Positions 50,244-58,630 of a DNA stretch of 64,000 bases are shown here, piece after piece. Every line of letters begins with the position of its first letter. The stretch's first letter is position 1. Source of the stretch: Bacteroidales bacterium (GTDB taxonomy: Bacteria > Bacteroidota > Bacteroidia > Bacteroidales > WCHB1-69). A model generated the notes under the pieces. The model worked only from the letters and a program-made list of their open reading frames with translations, made no database searches and had not been told where the DNA came from. The stretch is taken from positions 62,001 to 126,000 of the forward strand of contig JAFXTS010000030.1 in the NCBI GenBank assembly GCA_017535665.1, written 5' to 3'. The position numbers and the translations under genes were made by a program.

Positions 50244-51665
50244 GTGGTTTTCAGTACCCCTCTATTTCTTTTTATTTTTCTTCCTATATTGTTGATAATC
50301 TATTGGTTATCACCATATAAGATGAAGAATTGGATTTTGTTGTTGGGTAGCTTGTTCTTTTATTCGTGGGGAGAGCCGTTTTTTGTGATGGCGGTGGTGG
50401 CGGCGATTGTGGCCGATTATTTCATTGCCCGGAAGATGGCGGCCAGTGAGGGGCGGAGGCGAAAGGGTTTGTTGGCGGTGTCGTTGGTGCTGAATGTGGG
50501 GCTGCTGCTGTATTTCAAGTATGCTAATTTCTTCGTTGCTAACTTGCAGGCGCTTTACTCTCTGGTGGGTGCGCAACCCTTTAGTTGGGTGGAGGTGGCC
50601 TTGCCGGTGGGTATCTCCTTTATTACCTTCCAGAAGATTTCGTACATGGTGGATGTGTACCGCGGTACGGTGGAGCCGCAGCGCAAGTTGCAGGACCTGA
50701 TGCTCTACATCCTGATGTTTCCGCAGCTCATTGCCGGTCCAATCGTGCGGTATAAGGATATTGCGGGGCAGCTTGCCGACCGCAGGGCCGATGATACTTT
50801 CGACCGTCGTGTGGTGGGCTTCTCGCGTTTTATGTTTGGATTGGGGAAGAAGGTGTTGATTGCCAATGTTTTGGCGGAATATGTGGATGCGGTGTTTGCC
50901 GCCTCGCCCGGCGACTTCTCCTCTGGTACGGCGTGGATAGCCATTCTGGCTTACACTTTCCAAATCTATTTCGATTTCTCAGGCTATTCCGATATGGCTT
51001 TGGGTTTGGGGTTGATGTTGGGATTCAGATTTCCTGAAAACTTTAACTTCCCTTATATCTCGCAGAGTATCACTGAGTTTTGGCGCAGATGGCACATCAC
51101 TTTGAGTTCTTGGATCAAAGATTACTTATACATCCCGATGGGAGGAAATCGGGTGGCGGTGCCGCGCATGTACTTCAACTTGGTGTTCGCGTTTTTCATC
51201 TCCGGTTTTTGGCATGGTGCTGCCTGGACCTTCATCGTGTGGGGACTTTACCATGGTTTTTTCTTGATTTTGGACCGAATAGGGATGAAGAAAGTGTTGG
51301 ACAAGATAGGGAAGTTGCCGGCCGTTATTTGCACCTTTTTGGTGGCGATGGTGGGTTGGATTTTCTTCCGTGCCGACAATCTGACCTATGCTTTTGCTTA
51401 TCTGCGCCGCATGTTTGCTTTCGATGGGCGGTGGGATGAATTTTATTGCGACAGGAGATTCCTGTTTGTCTTTTTCGTGGCGGTAGTAGGTTCTTTTTGG
51501 GGGATTTTCAAGAAGGGCGAGCAGTTCCAGTACAAGTTTTTTGCCGAACAGCCTGAGCGGAAGTGGCTGTTGGTAGGGTTTGGAATGGCGGTGGTGTTGT
51601 ACGTGCTGTGTGGCGGCTCATTGTTGGCCGGCGGCCTGAATCCGTTTATTTACTTTAGGTTCTAA
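50244..51665 (+). CDS. MBOAT-family O-acyltransferase (AlgI/PatA-like), GTG start, 473 aa
   Basis: Multi-pass membrane enzyme that moves acyl groups onto extracellular polymers. The family start MVFSTPLFLFIFLPILLIIYWLSP is read from a GTG codon six bases after the protease stop. Conserved features are PVGISFITFQKISYMVDVYRG, the Asp/Gly-rich YFDFSGYSDMALGLGLMLG, the histidine in EFWRRWHITLSSWIKDYLYIPMGG and the catalytic histidine in FFISGFWHGAAWTFIVWGLYHG, ending GGLNPFIYFRF. Such genes are normally followed by an AlgJ/SGNH-type partner that completes acyl transfer. Here the next gene is hipA on the other strand, so the partner is missing or elsewhere. Substrate unknown. Confidence 0.93.
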   Translation: MVFSTPLFLFIFLPILLIIYWLSPYKMKNWILLLGSLFFYSWGEPFFVMAVVAAIVADYFIARKMAASEGRRRKGLLAVSLVLNVGLLLYFKYANFFVANLQALYSLVGAQPFSWVEVALPVGISFITFQKISYMVDVYRGTVEPQRKLQDLMLYILMFPQLIAGPIVRYKDIAGQLADRRADDTFDRRVVGFSRFMFGLGKKVLIANVLAEYVDAVFAASPGDFSSGTAWIAILAYTFQIYFDFSGYSDMALGLGLMLGFRFPENFNFPYISQSITEFWRRWHITLSSWIKDYLYIPMGGNRVAVPRMYFNLVFAFFISGFWHGAAWTFIVWGLYHGFFLILDRIGMKKVLDKIGKLPAVICTFLVAMVGWIFFRADNLTYAFAYLRRMFAFDGRWDEFYCDRRFLFVFFVAVVGSFWGIFKKGEQFQYKFFAEQPERKWLLVGFGMAVVLYVLCGGSLLAGGLNPFIYFRF

Positions 51666-51680
51666 AGAGATATTGGATGG

Positions 51681-52961
51681 TTACAAAGTAAGTAACATGT
51701 TTGACGCTATGGTGTCCGTCATGGTAGTCGGTACCCCGCAGTTTTTGGCTATTGTGGGCCATTGGGATGCTTTTTCACAAATTTCATCAATAATGGCAGT
51801 GGCATTTTTGATATTGTTCCTCTTGGCTAATTCCAGTAGGTCGTTGCGAGTGATATCATCAAATTTCTCGTTTATTGACATTTGGTGCGTGTTGGTCCAG
51901 TCACCTTTGGGATTGTAGGCATAGCCCATGTCGTAGGCAGGGGATAGACGCCATTTGCCATCTTCTTCCATCAAGAATGAAATGTTTTTGGTGTGATCGT
52001 CTTGGTTGCGTACCACCACGTTGAATACTATTCTGCGGAACATTTCCTGAGCTTCTGAATATGACAATCGCAAAGCTCTCATCACATTGAAAGCCTGTTC
52101 GTAGGAGTAGGCTCTGTGCAGTCTATAATCGAAATGAGCAATCCCGCATAGTGTTTGACTATGAATTTTTTTGCCATTTTTGCGGTCAAAACGCCGGGTA
52201 AGGAAGTGTGCTCTTCCGTTTTCCTCAATCAAAGAACAGTCTGTCATCTCAATGCCGCATGCTTTAGCCAAATGATAAAATGAATATTCTAAACGACCAA
52301 AGTTGCTTGTTTCTTTGAATCCGGCGGTTGCAGATACACCATCCAGTTTTATTAAATAATAGTCGAATCCCGTAGGGACTTCAACTTGTCCCGAACGAAC
52401 TTCGCCAGTGTCTTTATTGTAAGCTATGATGGCTTTTGCTCGTTGTCCTCCTGCCGATGTTCCCAATCGCAGTATTTCTGCGATAGCAGCCTTTTTGTCC
52501 TGGTTGAGATTCGTCTCAAAGGATGATTTGTCAGAAAGGGCATGGGCTGCGACTTCAACCAAAGAGTCAATGGCAATCTTTATATTGGGATTGTACAAGG
52601 CATCCATAGCTGGCTCAAATTCTAATGCTCCCATGCATCTTTTACCTAAGAAGCAGAGAGTTTCAATCGGATTGGTGCTGGTATGTCCTGTTAGTGCGAG
52701 CCATTTGTCAAATAGTGCTCGTCCGTATGTGTCTGGCAATGAGTCAGCCAACATGCCGGGTAATCCCTTAAAAGTTTCCTTGTCCAGGCCCGCAAACGAA
52801 TAGATGCGGCCTTCGCGGACGGGCATCATCAATGGTGAAGGCTCCAGTCCAAGACTTATAAAGTCATGGTCATATTCAAATTGAGCGACCTCATAACGAT
52901 TATCCCAACGAAATGTTCCCACGGGGGAACCAAACATATAGACTTTTGCTACATCTACCAT
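51681..52961 (-). CDS. hipA: HipA-family Ser/Thr kinase toxin, 426 aa
   Basis: Matches HipA: the N-terminal subdomain VAKVYMFGSPVGTFRWDNRYEVAQFEYDHDFI, then LPGMLADSLPDTYGRALFDKWL and KRCMGALEFEP, and the kinase core with RNQDDHTKNISFLMEEDG (catalytic Asp and metal ligands in NxDDHxKN) and LSPAYDMGYAYNP. In E. coli the kinase inactivates glutamyl-tRNA synthetase; the target here is unknown. Length is near that of E. coli HipA. It overlaps the hipB-like antitoxin gene by seven bases and is preceded by GGAGG seven bases before its ATG. It converges on the MBOAT gene with a 15-base gap, as expected if the pair inserted there. Confidence 0.93.
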   Translation of the reverse strand: MVDVAKVYMFGSPVGTFRWDNRYEVAQFEYDHDFISLGLEPSPLMMPVREGRIYSFAGLDKETFKGLPGMLADSLPDTYGRALFDKWLALTGHTSTNPIETLCFLGKRCMGALEFEPAMDALYNPNIKIAIDSLVEVAAHALSDKSSFETNLNQDKKAAIAEILRLGTSAGGQRAKAIIAYNKDTGEVRSGQVEVPTGFDYYLIKLDGVSATAGFKETSNFGRLEYSFYHLAKACGIEMTDCSLIEENGRAHFLTRRFDRKNGKKIHSQTLCGIAHFDYRLHRAYSYEQAFNVMRALRLSYSEAQEMFRRIVFNVVVRNQDDHTKNISFLMEEDGKWRLSPAYDMGYAYNPKGDWTNTHQMSINEKFDDITRNDLLELAKRNNIKNATAIIDEICEKASQWPTIAKNCGVPTTMTDTIASNMLLTL

Positions 52962-53302
52962 TGTGAATCCTCCATCGTTACTTTTTTAAGTTTTCCGGCC
53001 GCTCTTTTTCTGGACTTTGCACCTGCTGATTTCACTAATCCGTAGTATTCATTTGGACTGAGTTGTGTTTCTTCTACCAAGGGCAGCAACACATCTAATA
53101 ATCCCAAAGTGCGTAAAATTCTTATCAATGAATCGAATGTGCGGATTTCACCTTTCTCAATTTTTTTGAGAGTGGACAGTGACACGCCAGCAGCTTCAGC
53201 GAGGCTTTGTTGGGTAATGTTTTGTTTGAGCCGTATTTGTTGCAGGTGTTTCCCGATTCGTTCAAAGATAGAAATATCTGCAAGCATATAGATGTTCTCC
53301 AT
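52955..53302 (-). CDS. hipB: HipB-like helix-turn-helix antitoxin, 115 aa
   Basis: HTH_3 domain near residues 12-70: IGKHLQQIRLKQNITQQSLAEAAGVSLSTLKKIEKGEIRTFDSLIRILRTLG. A basic C-terminal extension follows (GAKSRKRAAGKLKKVTMED), longer than in E. coli HipB (88 residues). It neutralises HipA and represses the operon. The start at 53302 follows the left arm of an inverted repeat closely; a Met five codons later (MLADIS) is also possible. It overlaps hipA by seven bases. Confidence 0.92.
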   Translation of the reverse strand: MENIYMLADISIFERIGKHLQQIRLKQNITQQSLAEAAGVSLSTLKKIEKGEIRTFDSLIRILRTLGLLDVLLPLVEETQLSPNEYYGLVKSAGAKSRKRAAGKLKKVTMEDSQW

Positions 53303-53305
53303 AAA

Positions 53306-53362
53306 GGTTTAATTTTGAACTTTTACGTGGCAAAAATACAAATAATAGTTCAAATATAAACC
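53306..53362. promoter_or_regulatory. Probable HipB operator: inverted repeat around the hipBA promoter
   Basis: GGTTTAATTTTGAAC at 53306-53320 and GTTCAAATATAAACC at 53348-53362 are inverted repeats matching at 13 of 15 positions, centred on the -7 motif TATTTTTG (53331-53338, minus strand). Placement directly upstream of hipB fits autorepression by a HipB-HipA complex. Confidence 0.7.
53331..53338 (-). promoter_or_regulatory. -7 promoter motif (hipBA)
   Basis: Minus-strand TATTTTTG, 29 bases upstream of hipB, between the two arms of the inverted repeat. Confidence 0.65.
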
Positions 53363-53400
53363 ATTATGTGAAAAATTTTTCATTCGCGACTAGGCACAAA

Positions 53401-53428
53401 AAAAGCGGAAGAGCAATCTTCCGCTTTT
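53401..53428 (-). terminator. Rho-independent terminator after the 53453 lipoprotein
   Basis: A perfect 12-bp stem AAAAGCGGAAGA / TCTTCCGCTTTT with GCAA loop, followed on the minus strand by TTTTTTT. It isolates hipBA from the lipoprotein gene behind it. Confidence 0.92.
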
Positions 53429-53452
53429 GGGTAGGTAAACAAGGTTTACAGA

Positions 53453-53767
53453 TTATCTGTTGCCCTTGGTGTTGTTACCTTTGGTGTTGATTTTGAGGCT
53501 AACGTTACCGTCTTTGTCAGCTTCAACTTTGGTGTTTTCGGTTTCAACGTTCACACCGCCGTTTTTGTTACCTTCAACCTTCACTTCCTCTTTCTTTTCA
53601 GGAGCGGGGGTCTCAACGGTAGCGGTTGCTTCGGGAGCGGTAGTTTCTTCCTCAACGGTGGTTTCGGTTTCGGTTGTTACTTCTTCTTCAACGGCTTTGT
53701 CTTTAGTGTCGTTGCTGCAAGCGAAGAATAAACCAGCGGCTAAAACTGCTAAGAATACTTTTTTCAT
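53453..53767 (-). CDS. Small acidic repetitive lipoprotein, 104 aa
   Basis: Lipoprotein signal with Cys in LAAGLFFACSND (residue 17). The mature part is low-complexity: a Glu/Thr-rich stretch (EEEVTTETETTVEEETTAPEATATVETPAPEKKEEVKVEG), then a short repeat-like β segment (NKNGGVNVETENTKVEADKDGNVSLKINTKGN). I recognise no family. Likely a flexible outer-membrane or periplasmic lipoprotein. A strong terminator follows. No clear promoter motif lies directly upstream, where the leader is 47 bases from the next gene, so it may be cotranscribed with the lipocalin-like lipoprotein. Confidence 0.82.
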   Translation of the reverse strand: MKKVFLAVLAAGLFFACSNDTKDKAVEEEVTTETETTVEEETTAPEATATVETPAPEKKEEVKVEGNKNGGVNVETENTKVEADKDGNVSLKINTKGNNTKGNR

Positions 53768-53814
53768 TGTTTAAAAGATTTAAGGTTTATAAAAAAAAGT
53801 TGTTTGTCCTAAAA

Positions 53815-54318
53815 TTATTTAGCAGGAACATAGGTGAGGGTGAAGGTGTAGGTACCAGGAACGCCTTTTGCGGGATTTTCACCGAGGGTCCAAGTGTAGG
53901 TAACTTTCAGCTCATCCTTGTTGAGTTCAAGAATCTTGCAGCTTTCAATTTCCTCATCATAGAAGAAGGGGATCTGCATATCAAGAACTTTTTCCTCTTC
54001 GTTGATAGCCCATTTGCCGAGGGAGCTTTCCTGGCTGGGTTGATCTTCGCAAACTTCACCGGGGTTGAGGTACTCGAAATAATCTGCTTTGAATTTGATG
54101 ACGTCGTCTTTCTCGCAGTCATAAACATAACCTTCGAAAAGGTCAGAAATCTGCGTGTTGTCATTCAGAGTCCAATAAGGAGTGGTGGTGGCGGAAGACA
54201 AAGTCCAACCCTTTTCGATAGTCAGATAATCGGTCATGGTCTTGTTGTCTTTGCAGGAGGTGAGTGCAAATACACCAACCAATGCAATTGCGATAACGCT
54301 TAAAATGCTCTTTTTCAT
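53815..54318 (-). CDS. Lipocalin-like lipoprotein, 167 aa
   Basis: Lipoprotein signal (ILSVIAIALVGVFALTSC, lipid Cys at residue 22). The mature part, starting near MTDYLTIEKGWTLSSATTTPYWTLN, with IKFKADYFEYLNPGEVC, SSLGKWAINEEEKVLDMQIPF and CKILELNKDELKVTYTW, has the pattern of Bacteroidota lipocalin-like domain proteins (G.W.L…W….L.. …I..L....L). Two cysteines (VYDCEKDD, GEVCEDQ) could form a disulfide. It may bind a small hydrophobic molecule at the membrane; function unproven. Promoter motif at 54358-54365. Confidence 0.82.
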   Translation of the reverse strand: MKKSILSVIAIALVGVFALTSCKDNKTMTDYLTIEKGWTLSSATTTPYWTLNDNTQISDLFEGYVYDCEKDDVIKFKADYFEYLNPGEVCEDQPSQESSLGKWAINEEEKVLDMQIPFFYDEEIESCKILELNKDELKVTYTWTLGENPAKGVPGTYTFTLTYVPAK

Positions 54319-54357
54319 AGTTTTGAATTTTTGGTTAATAATTAATGTTTAATGGTG

Positions 54358-54365
54358 CAAAAATA
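54358..54365 (-). promoter_or_regulatory. -7 promoter motif (lipocalin-like gene)
   Basis: Minus-strand TATTTTTG with an ATTG box 20 bases further upstream (54386-54389), close to the TTTG-N19..21-TAnnTTTG consensus. Confidence 0.65.
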
Positions 54366-54524
54366 CTACATTTTTTAATTGTGGTGCAATTTTATTTGAA
54401 AATTCTTTTTATTTAACTTTTTTTATATTTTCGCGAAAACTGGAAGGATAGACGATGCTGTGGGTGGGTGAGTTTAATTGGGTAAGAGGTTTTTAGGTTT
54501 TTTTAGAGATGAGGGGCTCTGGGG

Positions 54525-54549
54525 ATTCCGTCGCCAATGGCGACGGAAT
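54525..54549. repeat. Perfect palindromic hairpin downstream of the MscS gene
   Basis: ATTCCGTCGCC-AAT-GGCGACGGAAT, an 11-bp perfect stem with a three-base loop, 18 bases after the stop of the MscS-type gene. No immediate T-run on the minus strand, so it may be a REP-like palindrome or a weak terminator. Confidence 0.65.
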
Positions 54550-54567
54550 GGTGGAATGGACTAATAA

Positions 54568-55818
54568 TCAGACAGTTGGTTGGGCAGGAACATCGGAGGT
54601 GCGTTGGAAGGCGCGAAGGTGGAAGTAGGGGAGGATAGCGTAGAAGTGGTCGAAGATGTCGGCCTGCAGATCTTCGTAGGCCCGCCACTCGGTGGCACGA
54701 ACGAAGCAATACAGCTCCATCGGCAACCCGTTCTCGTCGGGATCGCGGTGGCGCACCATCAGCAGGGCGGTCTCATCCACCATGGGGTGCTGCTGCAAGT
54801 AGGCCACCATGTATGCCCTCAACACACCGAGGTTGGTTTGGAACTCGGCGTTGGGGATGTCGGGGTTGCTGAGGTTGCGCTCGCTGTTGATTTGGTTGAT
54901 GCGCTCCTGCGTTTGGTCAATATAGTCGCGCACGAGGTCAATTTTGCGGAACTCATCCAACATTTCGGGCGTGCAGGCCTGTATGGAGTTTACGTCGAGG
55001 TGGATAGAGCGGGTGATGCGTCGGATTTTGCGCTCGCTCATGCCGCGCCAGTTCTGTATGTCGCTGCCCACCATGGTCTTGATAGGCACGGTGACAATCG
55101 AGTTGTCGAAGTTGCGCACCTTCACTGCGATAAGGTTCACTTCCTCCACGATACCGTTGGCTTGTCCGTTGGGGTCGGTGATCCAGTCGCCGATGCGCAC
55201 CATGTCGTTGGAGGAGAGTTGTATGCTGTTGACGAACCCCGTGATGGTGTCTTGAAACACGAGGAGCAACACGGCAGAGAAGGCGCCGATACCGGCGATG
55301 AGTCCTGCCGGCGACTTGTTGACGAGGATGCAAGCGATAAGGATGACGGCCAGCACCCACAACACAATCTTAACGACTTGCTGGTAGCTTTTGATGGGCT
55401 TGCGATGGTGTTTTTCTGCTGCTACACTCTCCAGCACGTCGAGGAAGGAACAGATGCATCGCACCAGCATGACTAATATATAAATATTGATAACCCCTCT
55501 GAAGAAGCCGCTGCTCATGCTCTCCGGCTCGAAGATTTCGCCCGAGAGGCGGAACACGAAAAAGGCGGGAAGCAGCATGGAGATGCGGGCGAAGAATTTC
55601 TGCTCCAGCATGGCCTGCAGCCAGATGTTGGGCTTCCGTTTCAGGCGGAGTTTGGCGGAACCGACAAAAAGGAGGCGTAGCAGCTGATATACCACCAATC
55701 CGAGGAAAAGGGTGGCGGCGATAATAATCAGCAGGGTACAGAGTTTGCCCAAGTTTTCCGGGAAATGGAGTTTTTGGGTGAAGAACTCGATGAAGAAAAT
55801 GCGGATAAACTTGAACAT
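54568..55818 (-). CDS. MscS-family mechanosensitive channel (YbdG/MscM-like), 416 aa
   Basis: Several N-terminal membrane segments (LCTLLIIIAATLFLGLVVYQLL; MLLPAFFVFRL; INIYILVMLVRCIC; IVLWVLAVILIACILV) precede the pore helix region (AGLIAGIGAFSAVLLLVFQDTITGFVNSIQL). The cytoplasmic β-domain starts NDMVRIGDWITDPNGQANGIVEEVNLIAVKVRNFDNSIVTVPI. The long C-terminal part (WRGMSERKIRRITRSIHLD…MELYCFVRATEWRAYEDLQADIFDHFYAILPYFHLRAFQRTSD) is typical of the YbdG/miniconductance branch. It opens under membrane tension to release solutes. It follows lysS by 21 bases and is probably cotranscribed with it. Confidence 0.93.
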   Translation of the reverse strand: MFKFIRIFFIEFFTQKLHFPENLGKLCTLLIIIAATLFLGLVVYQLLRLLFVGSAKLRLKRKPNIWLQAMLEQKFFARISMLLPAFFVFRLSGEIFEPESMSSGFFRGVINIYILVMLVRCICSFLDVLESVAAEKHHRKPIKSYQQVVKIVLWVLAVILIACILVNKSPAGLIAGIGAFSAVLLLVFQDTITGFVNSIQLSSNDMVRIGDWITDPNGQANGIVEEVNLIAVKVRNFDNSIVTVPIKTMVGSDIQNWRGMSERKIRRITRSIHLDVNSIQACTPEMLDEFRKIDLVRDYIDQTQERINQINSERNLSNPDIPNAEFQTNLGVLRAYMVAYLQQHPMVDETALLMVRHRDPDENGLPMELYCFVRATEWRAYEDLQADIFDHFYAILPYFHLRAFQRTSDVPAQPTV

Positions 55819-55839
55819 GGCCTTTGTGAAGGGTTACGG

Positions 55840-57363
55840 CTATTCCTCTTTTTTCTCTTCTCTCCTTTCGGGTTTCATCTGGGGGAAGAGCAACACATCC
55901 TGGATGGAAGGCGAGTTGGTCATGATCATGGCGAGGCGGTCGATGCCGATGCCGAGACCCGCGGTGGGGGGCATGCCGAACTCAAGGGCGCGGAGGAAGT
56001 CCTCGTCGAGCACCATGGATTCGGTGTCACCGCGTTTGCCGAGTTCGAGCTGGGCTTCGAAACGCTTGCGCTGGTCGATAGGGTCGTTGAGTTCGGAGTA
56101 GGCGTTGCAGAGCTCCTTGCCGTTGCACATCGCCTCGAAGCGCTCGGTCATGCCGGGCTTGGTGCGGTGCATCTTGGTAAGCGGCGACATCTCAACGGGA
56201 TAGTCGTATATGAAGGTGGGCTGGATGAGCTTCGACTCGGCGGTCTCGCCGAAAATCTCATCGATGAGTTTGCCCTTGCCCATGGTGCTATCTACGGCCA
56301 CACCCACGCTCTTGGCGAAGGCGGCCAGCTCCTCTTCGTTCATGTTGGAGACATCGGTGCCGGTGAAATGCTCGATGGCTTCGAACATGGTGTAGCGTTT
56401 CCACGGACGCTTGAAGTCGATGATGTTCTCGCCCACCTGCACCTTTGTTGTGCCGTGCAGCGCGATGGCCACGGCTTCCACCATCTCTTCCACCAAATTC
56501 ATCATCCATTCATAATCTTTATACGCCACGTAGAGTTCCATCTGGGTGAATTCAGGGTTGTGGAAACGGTCCATGCCCTCGTTGCGGAAGTCTTTCGAGA
56601 ACTCGTACACGCCGTCGAAGCCGCCTACGATGAGTTTTTTCAGATAAAGCTCATCCGCGATACGGAGGTAGAGGGTCATGTCGAGGGTATTGTGATGGGT
56701 TTTGAAGGGACGTGCCGCCGCGCCGCCGTAGAGGGGTTGCAGGATGGGAGTTTCCACTTCGAGATAACCCTTGTCATTCAAGAAATTACGCATGGTGTTC
56801 ACCAGCTTGGTGCGCTTGATGAAGGTCTCCTTCACCTGCGGGTTGACGATGAGGTCGAGGTAGCGCTGGCGGTAGCGTTGTTCGGGATCGGAGAAGGCGT
56901 CGTAGGTGGTGCCGTCTTTTTCTTTCACGATGGGAAGGGGACGGATGGATTTGCAGAGCAGGGTGTACTCCTTAACATGGATGCTGATGGCACCGGTCTG
57001 CGTGGTGAACACGAAGCCCTTCACGCCGATGATGTCGCCGATGTCGAGTTTCTTGAAGATGGAGTTGTACATCGTTTTGTCTTCGCCGGGGCAAATCTCG
57101 TCGCGTTTGACGTAGATCTGGATTCTGCCGACGGCATCCTGGAGTTCGTAGAAGGAGACGGCGCCCATGATGCGCTGGCTCATAATACGACCGGCGAGGC
57201 TCACATTCTGGAAAAGGGAGTTGTCGGTCGGATATTTTTCAAGGATTTCTTTCGAATTGGCATTCACCTCGAAGAGAGGAGCGGGGTATGCGTTGATGCC
57301 TAATTGTGTGAAATCGTCTAATTTCTTTCTTCTAATGACTTCTTGCTCTGATAATTCTGCCAT
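55840..57363 (-). CDS. lysS: Lysyl-tRNA synthetase, class II
   Basis: 507 residues. An N-terminal OB-fold anticodon-binding domain ([33 protein letters not shown]) is followed by the class II core: motif 1 near [19 protein letters not shown], motif 2 [29 protein letters not shown] (with the Arg that contacts ATP), and motif 3 [29 protein letters not shown]. It charges tRNA-Lys in the cytoplasm. Length is normal. A promoter motif TATCTTTG with good spacing to a CTTG box lies at 57390-57397. It is followed by the MscS-type gene. Confidence 0.98.
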   Translation of the reverse strand: MAELSEQEVIRRKKLDDFTQLGINAYPAPLFEVNANSKEILEKYPTDNSLFQNVSLAGRIMSQRIMGAVSFYELQDAVGRIQIYVKRDEICPGEDKTMYNSIFKKLDIGDIIGVKGFVFTTQTGAISIHVKEYTLLCKSIRPLPIVKEKDGTTYDAFSDPEQRYRQRYLDLIVNPQVKETFIKRTKLVNTMRNFLNDKGYLEVETPILQPLYGGAAARPFKTHHNTLDMTLYLRIADELYLKKLIVGGFDGVYEFSKDFRNEGMDRFHNPEFTQMELYVAYKDYEWMMNLVEEMVEAVAIALHGTTKVQVGENIIDFKRPWKRYTMFEAIEHFTGTDVSNMNEEELAAFAKSVGVAVDSTMGKGKLIDEIFGETAESKLIQPTFIYDYPVEMSPLTKMHRTKPGMTERFEAMCNGKELCNAYSELNDPIDQRKRFEAQLELGKRGDTESMVLDEDFLRALEFGMPPTAGLGIGIDRLAMIMTNSPSIQDVLLFPQMKPERREEKKEE

Positions 57364-57389
57364 GATGGATAGGTCTTAAAATTCGGCTG

Positions 57390-57397
57390 CAAAGATA
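57390..57397 (-). promoter_or_regulatory. -7 promoter motif (lysS)
   Basis: Minus-strand TATCTTTG, 26 bases upstream of lysS, with a CTTG box 21 bases further upstream. Confidence 0.65.
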
Positions 57398-57438
57398 CGA
57401 ATTTTTTTGGAGAAAGAGCAAGGAAAGATGACGGAGCG

Positions 57439-58611
57439 TTAACCAGCGACGGCAGTGAGTGCGTAGGCGAGTGCGACACCGATGTAGGTGCCGATGGCGT
57501 AGCCGATGAGTCCGATGACGATACCGCTGATGAGCACTTTTTTGTTGCCCATGGCGCCGACGACGGGTGGCACAAACGGCGGGGAGCAGAGCAGGGCTAC
57601 CAGGGCGACGCAGAAGAGGTCGCCGCTGACCTTGAAGATGCGGCAGAAGAGCAGGTGCAGCAGGGTGGCCACTACCACGATGAACAGCAGGAAGCCGCCG
57701 ATGGCCAGCGCTCCGCTGTTGAGGGTTTGGATGTCGAACTGGGAGGCCACCACAACGCTGAAAACGAGGATAAAGAACATGCCTAACTCGAAGGTTTTGG
57801 GAATCTCGCGGATTTTTTTGGAGAAGGAGGCGATGATGGAGAGTGTGGTGATGGTGAGGATGATGACCAGCTCGTTGAGGCCGCCGGTGATGAGCAGCGA
57901 GAGGCCTGCGCCGATGGCGAGGAAGCCGATGGAGATGGCGAGGCCGATGAGCGAGCGCAGGAAGATGCGTCCTTTCAGCAGGGCGCCGTACTGTTCGATG
58001 CCGTGGTCGAGGTCGCTGCTGGCATCGGTCTGCTCGGAGGTGCTTTCGTCGCTGTAAGGCAGGAGTTTGCGGAACAGCTTGTACCCGCCGCCTACAATGA
58101 ACATGATGACGGGGAAGGTGACGACCATCTCGAAGGCCAGCACGGTGGCGATGGTGGTAGAGTCCACGTTCAGCGCCGCACCGAGGGCGTTGAAGTTCAT
58201 GGTGCCGCCGGTGTAGATGCCCGTCATCATGGCCGACACGTTGGCGATGTCACTGATGCCAGCATGCCGGAAGATGAAGAACCCGCTGACAATGGCTGTC
58301 AGCACGGCGATGATTCCGCCGGCCAGTGCGGCGGCGGTCTTCGGCAACGATTTGGTCCACAGCTTGAAGTTGCAGTTGAAGAGCATCAGCGGAATGGCGA
58401 TGGGCACGGTGATGTTCATGATCATCTTCTGGATGCTGAGTCCTGTGCTACCCTCCTCAAAGTGGGTGAGGCCGAAGAGGGCGGGGATAATGCCCACCGC
58501 GTAGGCAAGGATGACGGTACCCGCCGCCTTCGCCCACTTGTAGCGGCTGAACAGCATGATGATAATGATGGGGAAGATGAAATATCCGGCGGTGATAAGC
58601 GCGACTTTCAT
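57439..58611 (-). CDS. DUF819 family membrane protein, 390 aa
   Basis: About ten membrane segments. The DUF819 pattern is visible: GTVILAYAVGIIPALFG, MNITVPIAIPLMLFNCNFKLW, SAMMTGIYTGGTMNFNALGAALNVDSTTIATVLAFEMVVTFPVIMFI, and the C-terminal LLCSPPFVPPVVGAMGNKKVLISGIVIGLIGYAIGTYIG. The family is uncharacterised but resembles ion-coupled permeases with two similar halves; a polar TGG.MNF segment in each half would be expected at the substrate site. It follows the Omp85-like gene by 19 bases on the same strand. Substrate unknown. Confidence 0.9.
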   Translation of the reverse strand: MKVALITAGYFIFPIIIIMLFSRYKWAKAAGTVILAYAVGIIPALFGLTHFEEGSTGLSIQKMIMNITVPIAIPLMLFNCNFKLWTKSLPKTAAALAGGIIAVLTAIVSGFFIFRHAGISDIANVSAMMTGIYTGGTMNFNALGAALNVDSTTIATVLAFEMVVTFPVIMFIVGGGYKLFRKLLPYSDESTSEQTDASSDLDHGIEQYGALLKGRIFLRSLIGLAISIGFLAIGAGLSLLITGGLNELVIILTITTLSIIASFSKKIREIPKTFELGMFFILVFSVVVASQFDIQTLNSGALAIGGFLLFIVVVATLLHLLFCRIFKVSGDLFCVALVALLCSPPFVPPVVGAMGNKKVLISGIVIGLIGYAIGTYIGVALAYALTAVAG

Positions 58612-58630
58612 GATGCGAGGCTTTTGTTAT

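Noticed and set aside
55765..57303. 512-codon open frame on the plus strand opposite lysS
   Set aside because: Antisense shadow of a lysyl-tRNA synthetase with all class II motifs.
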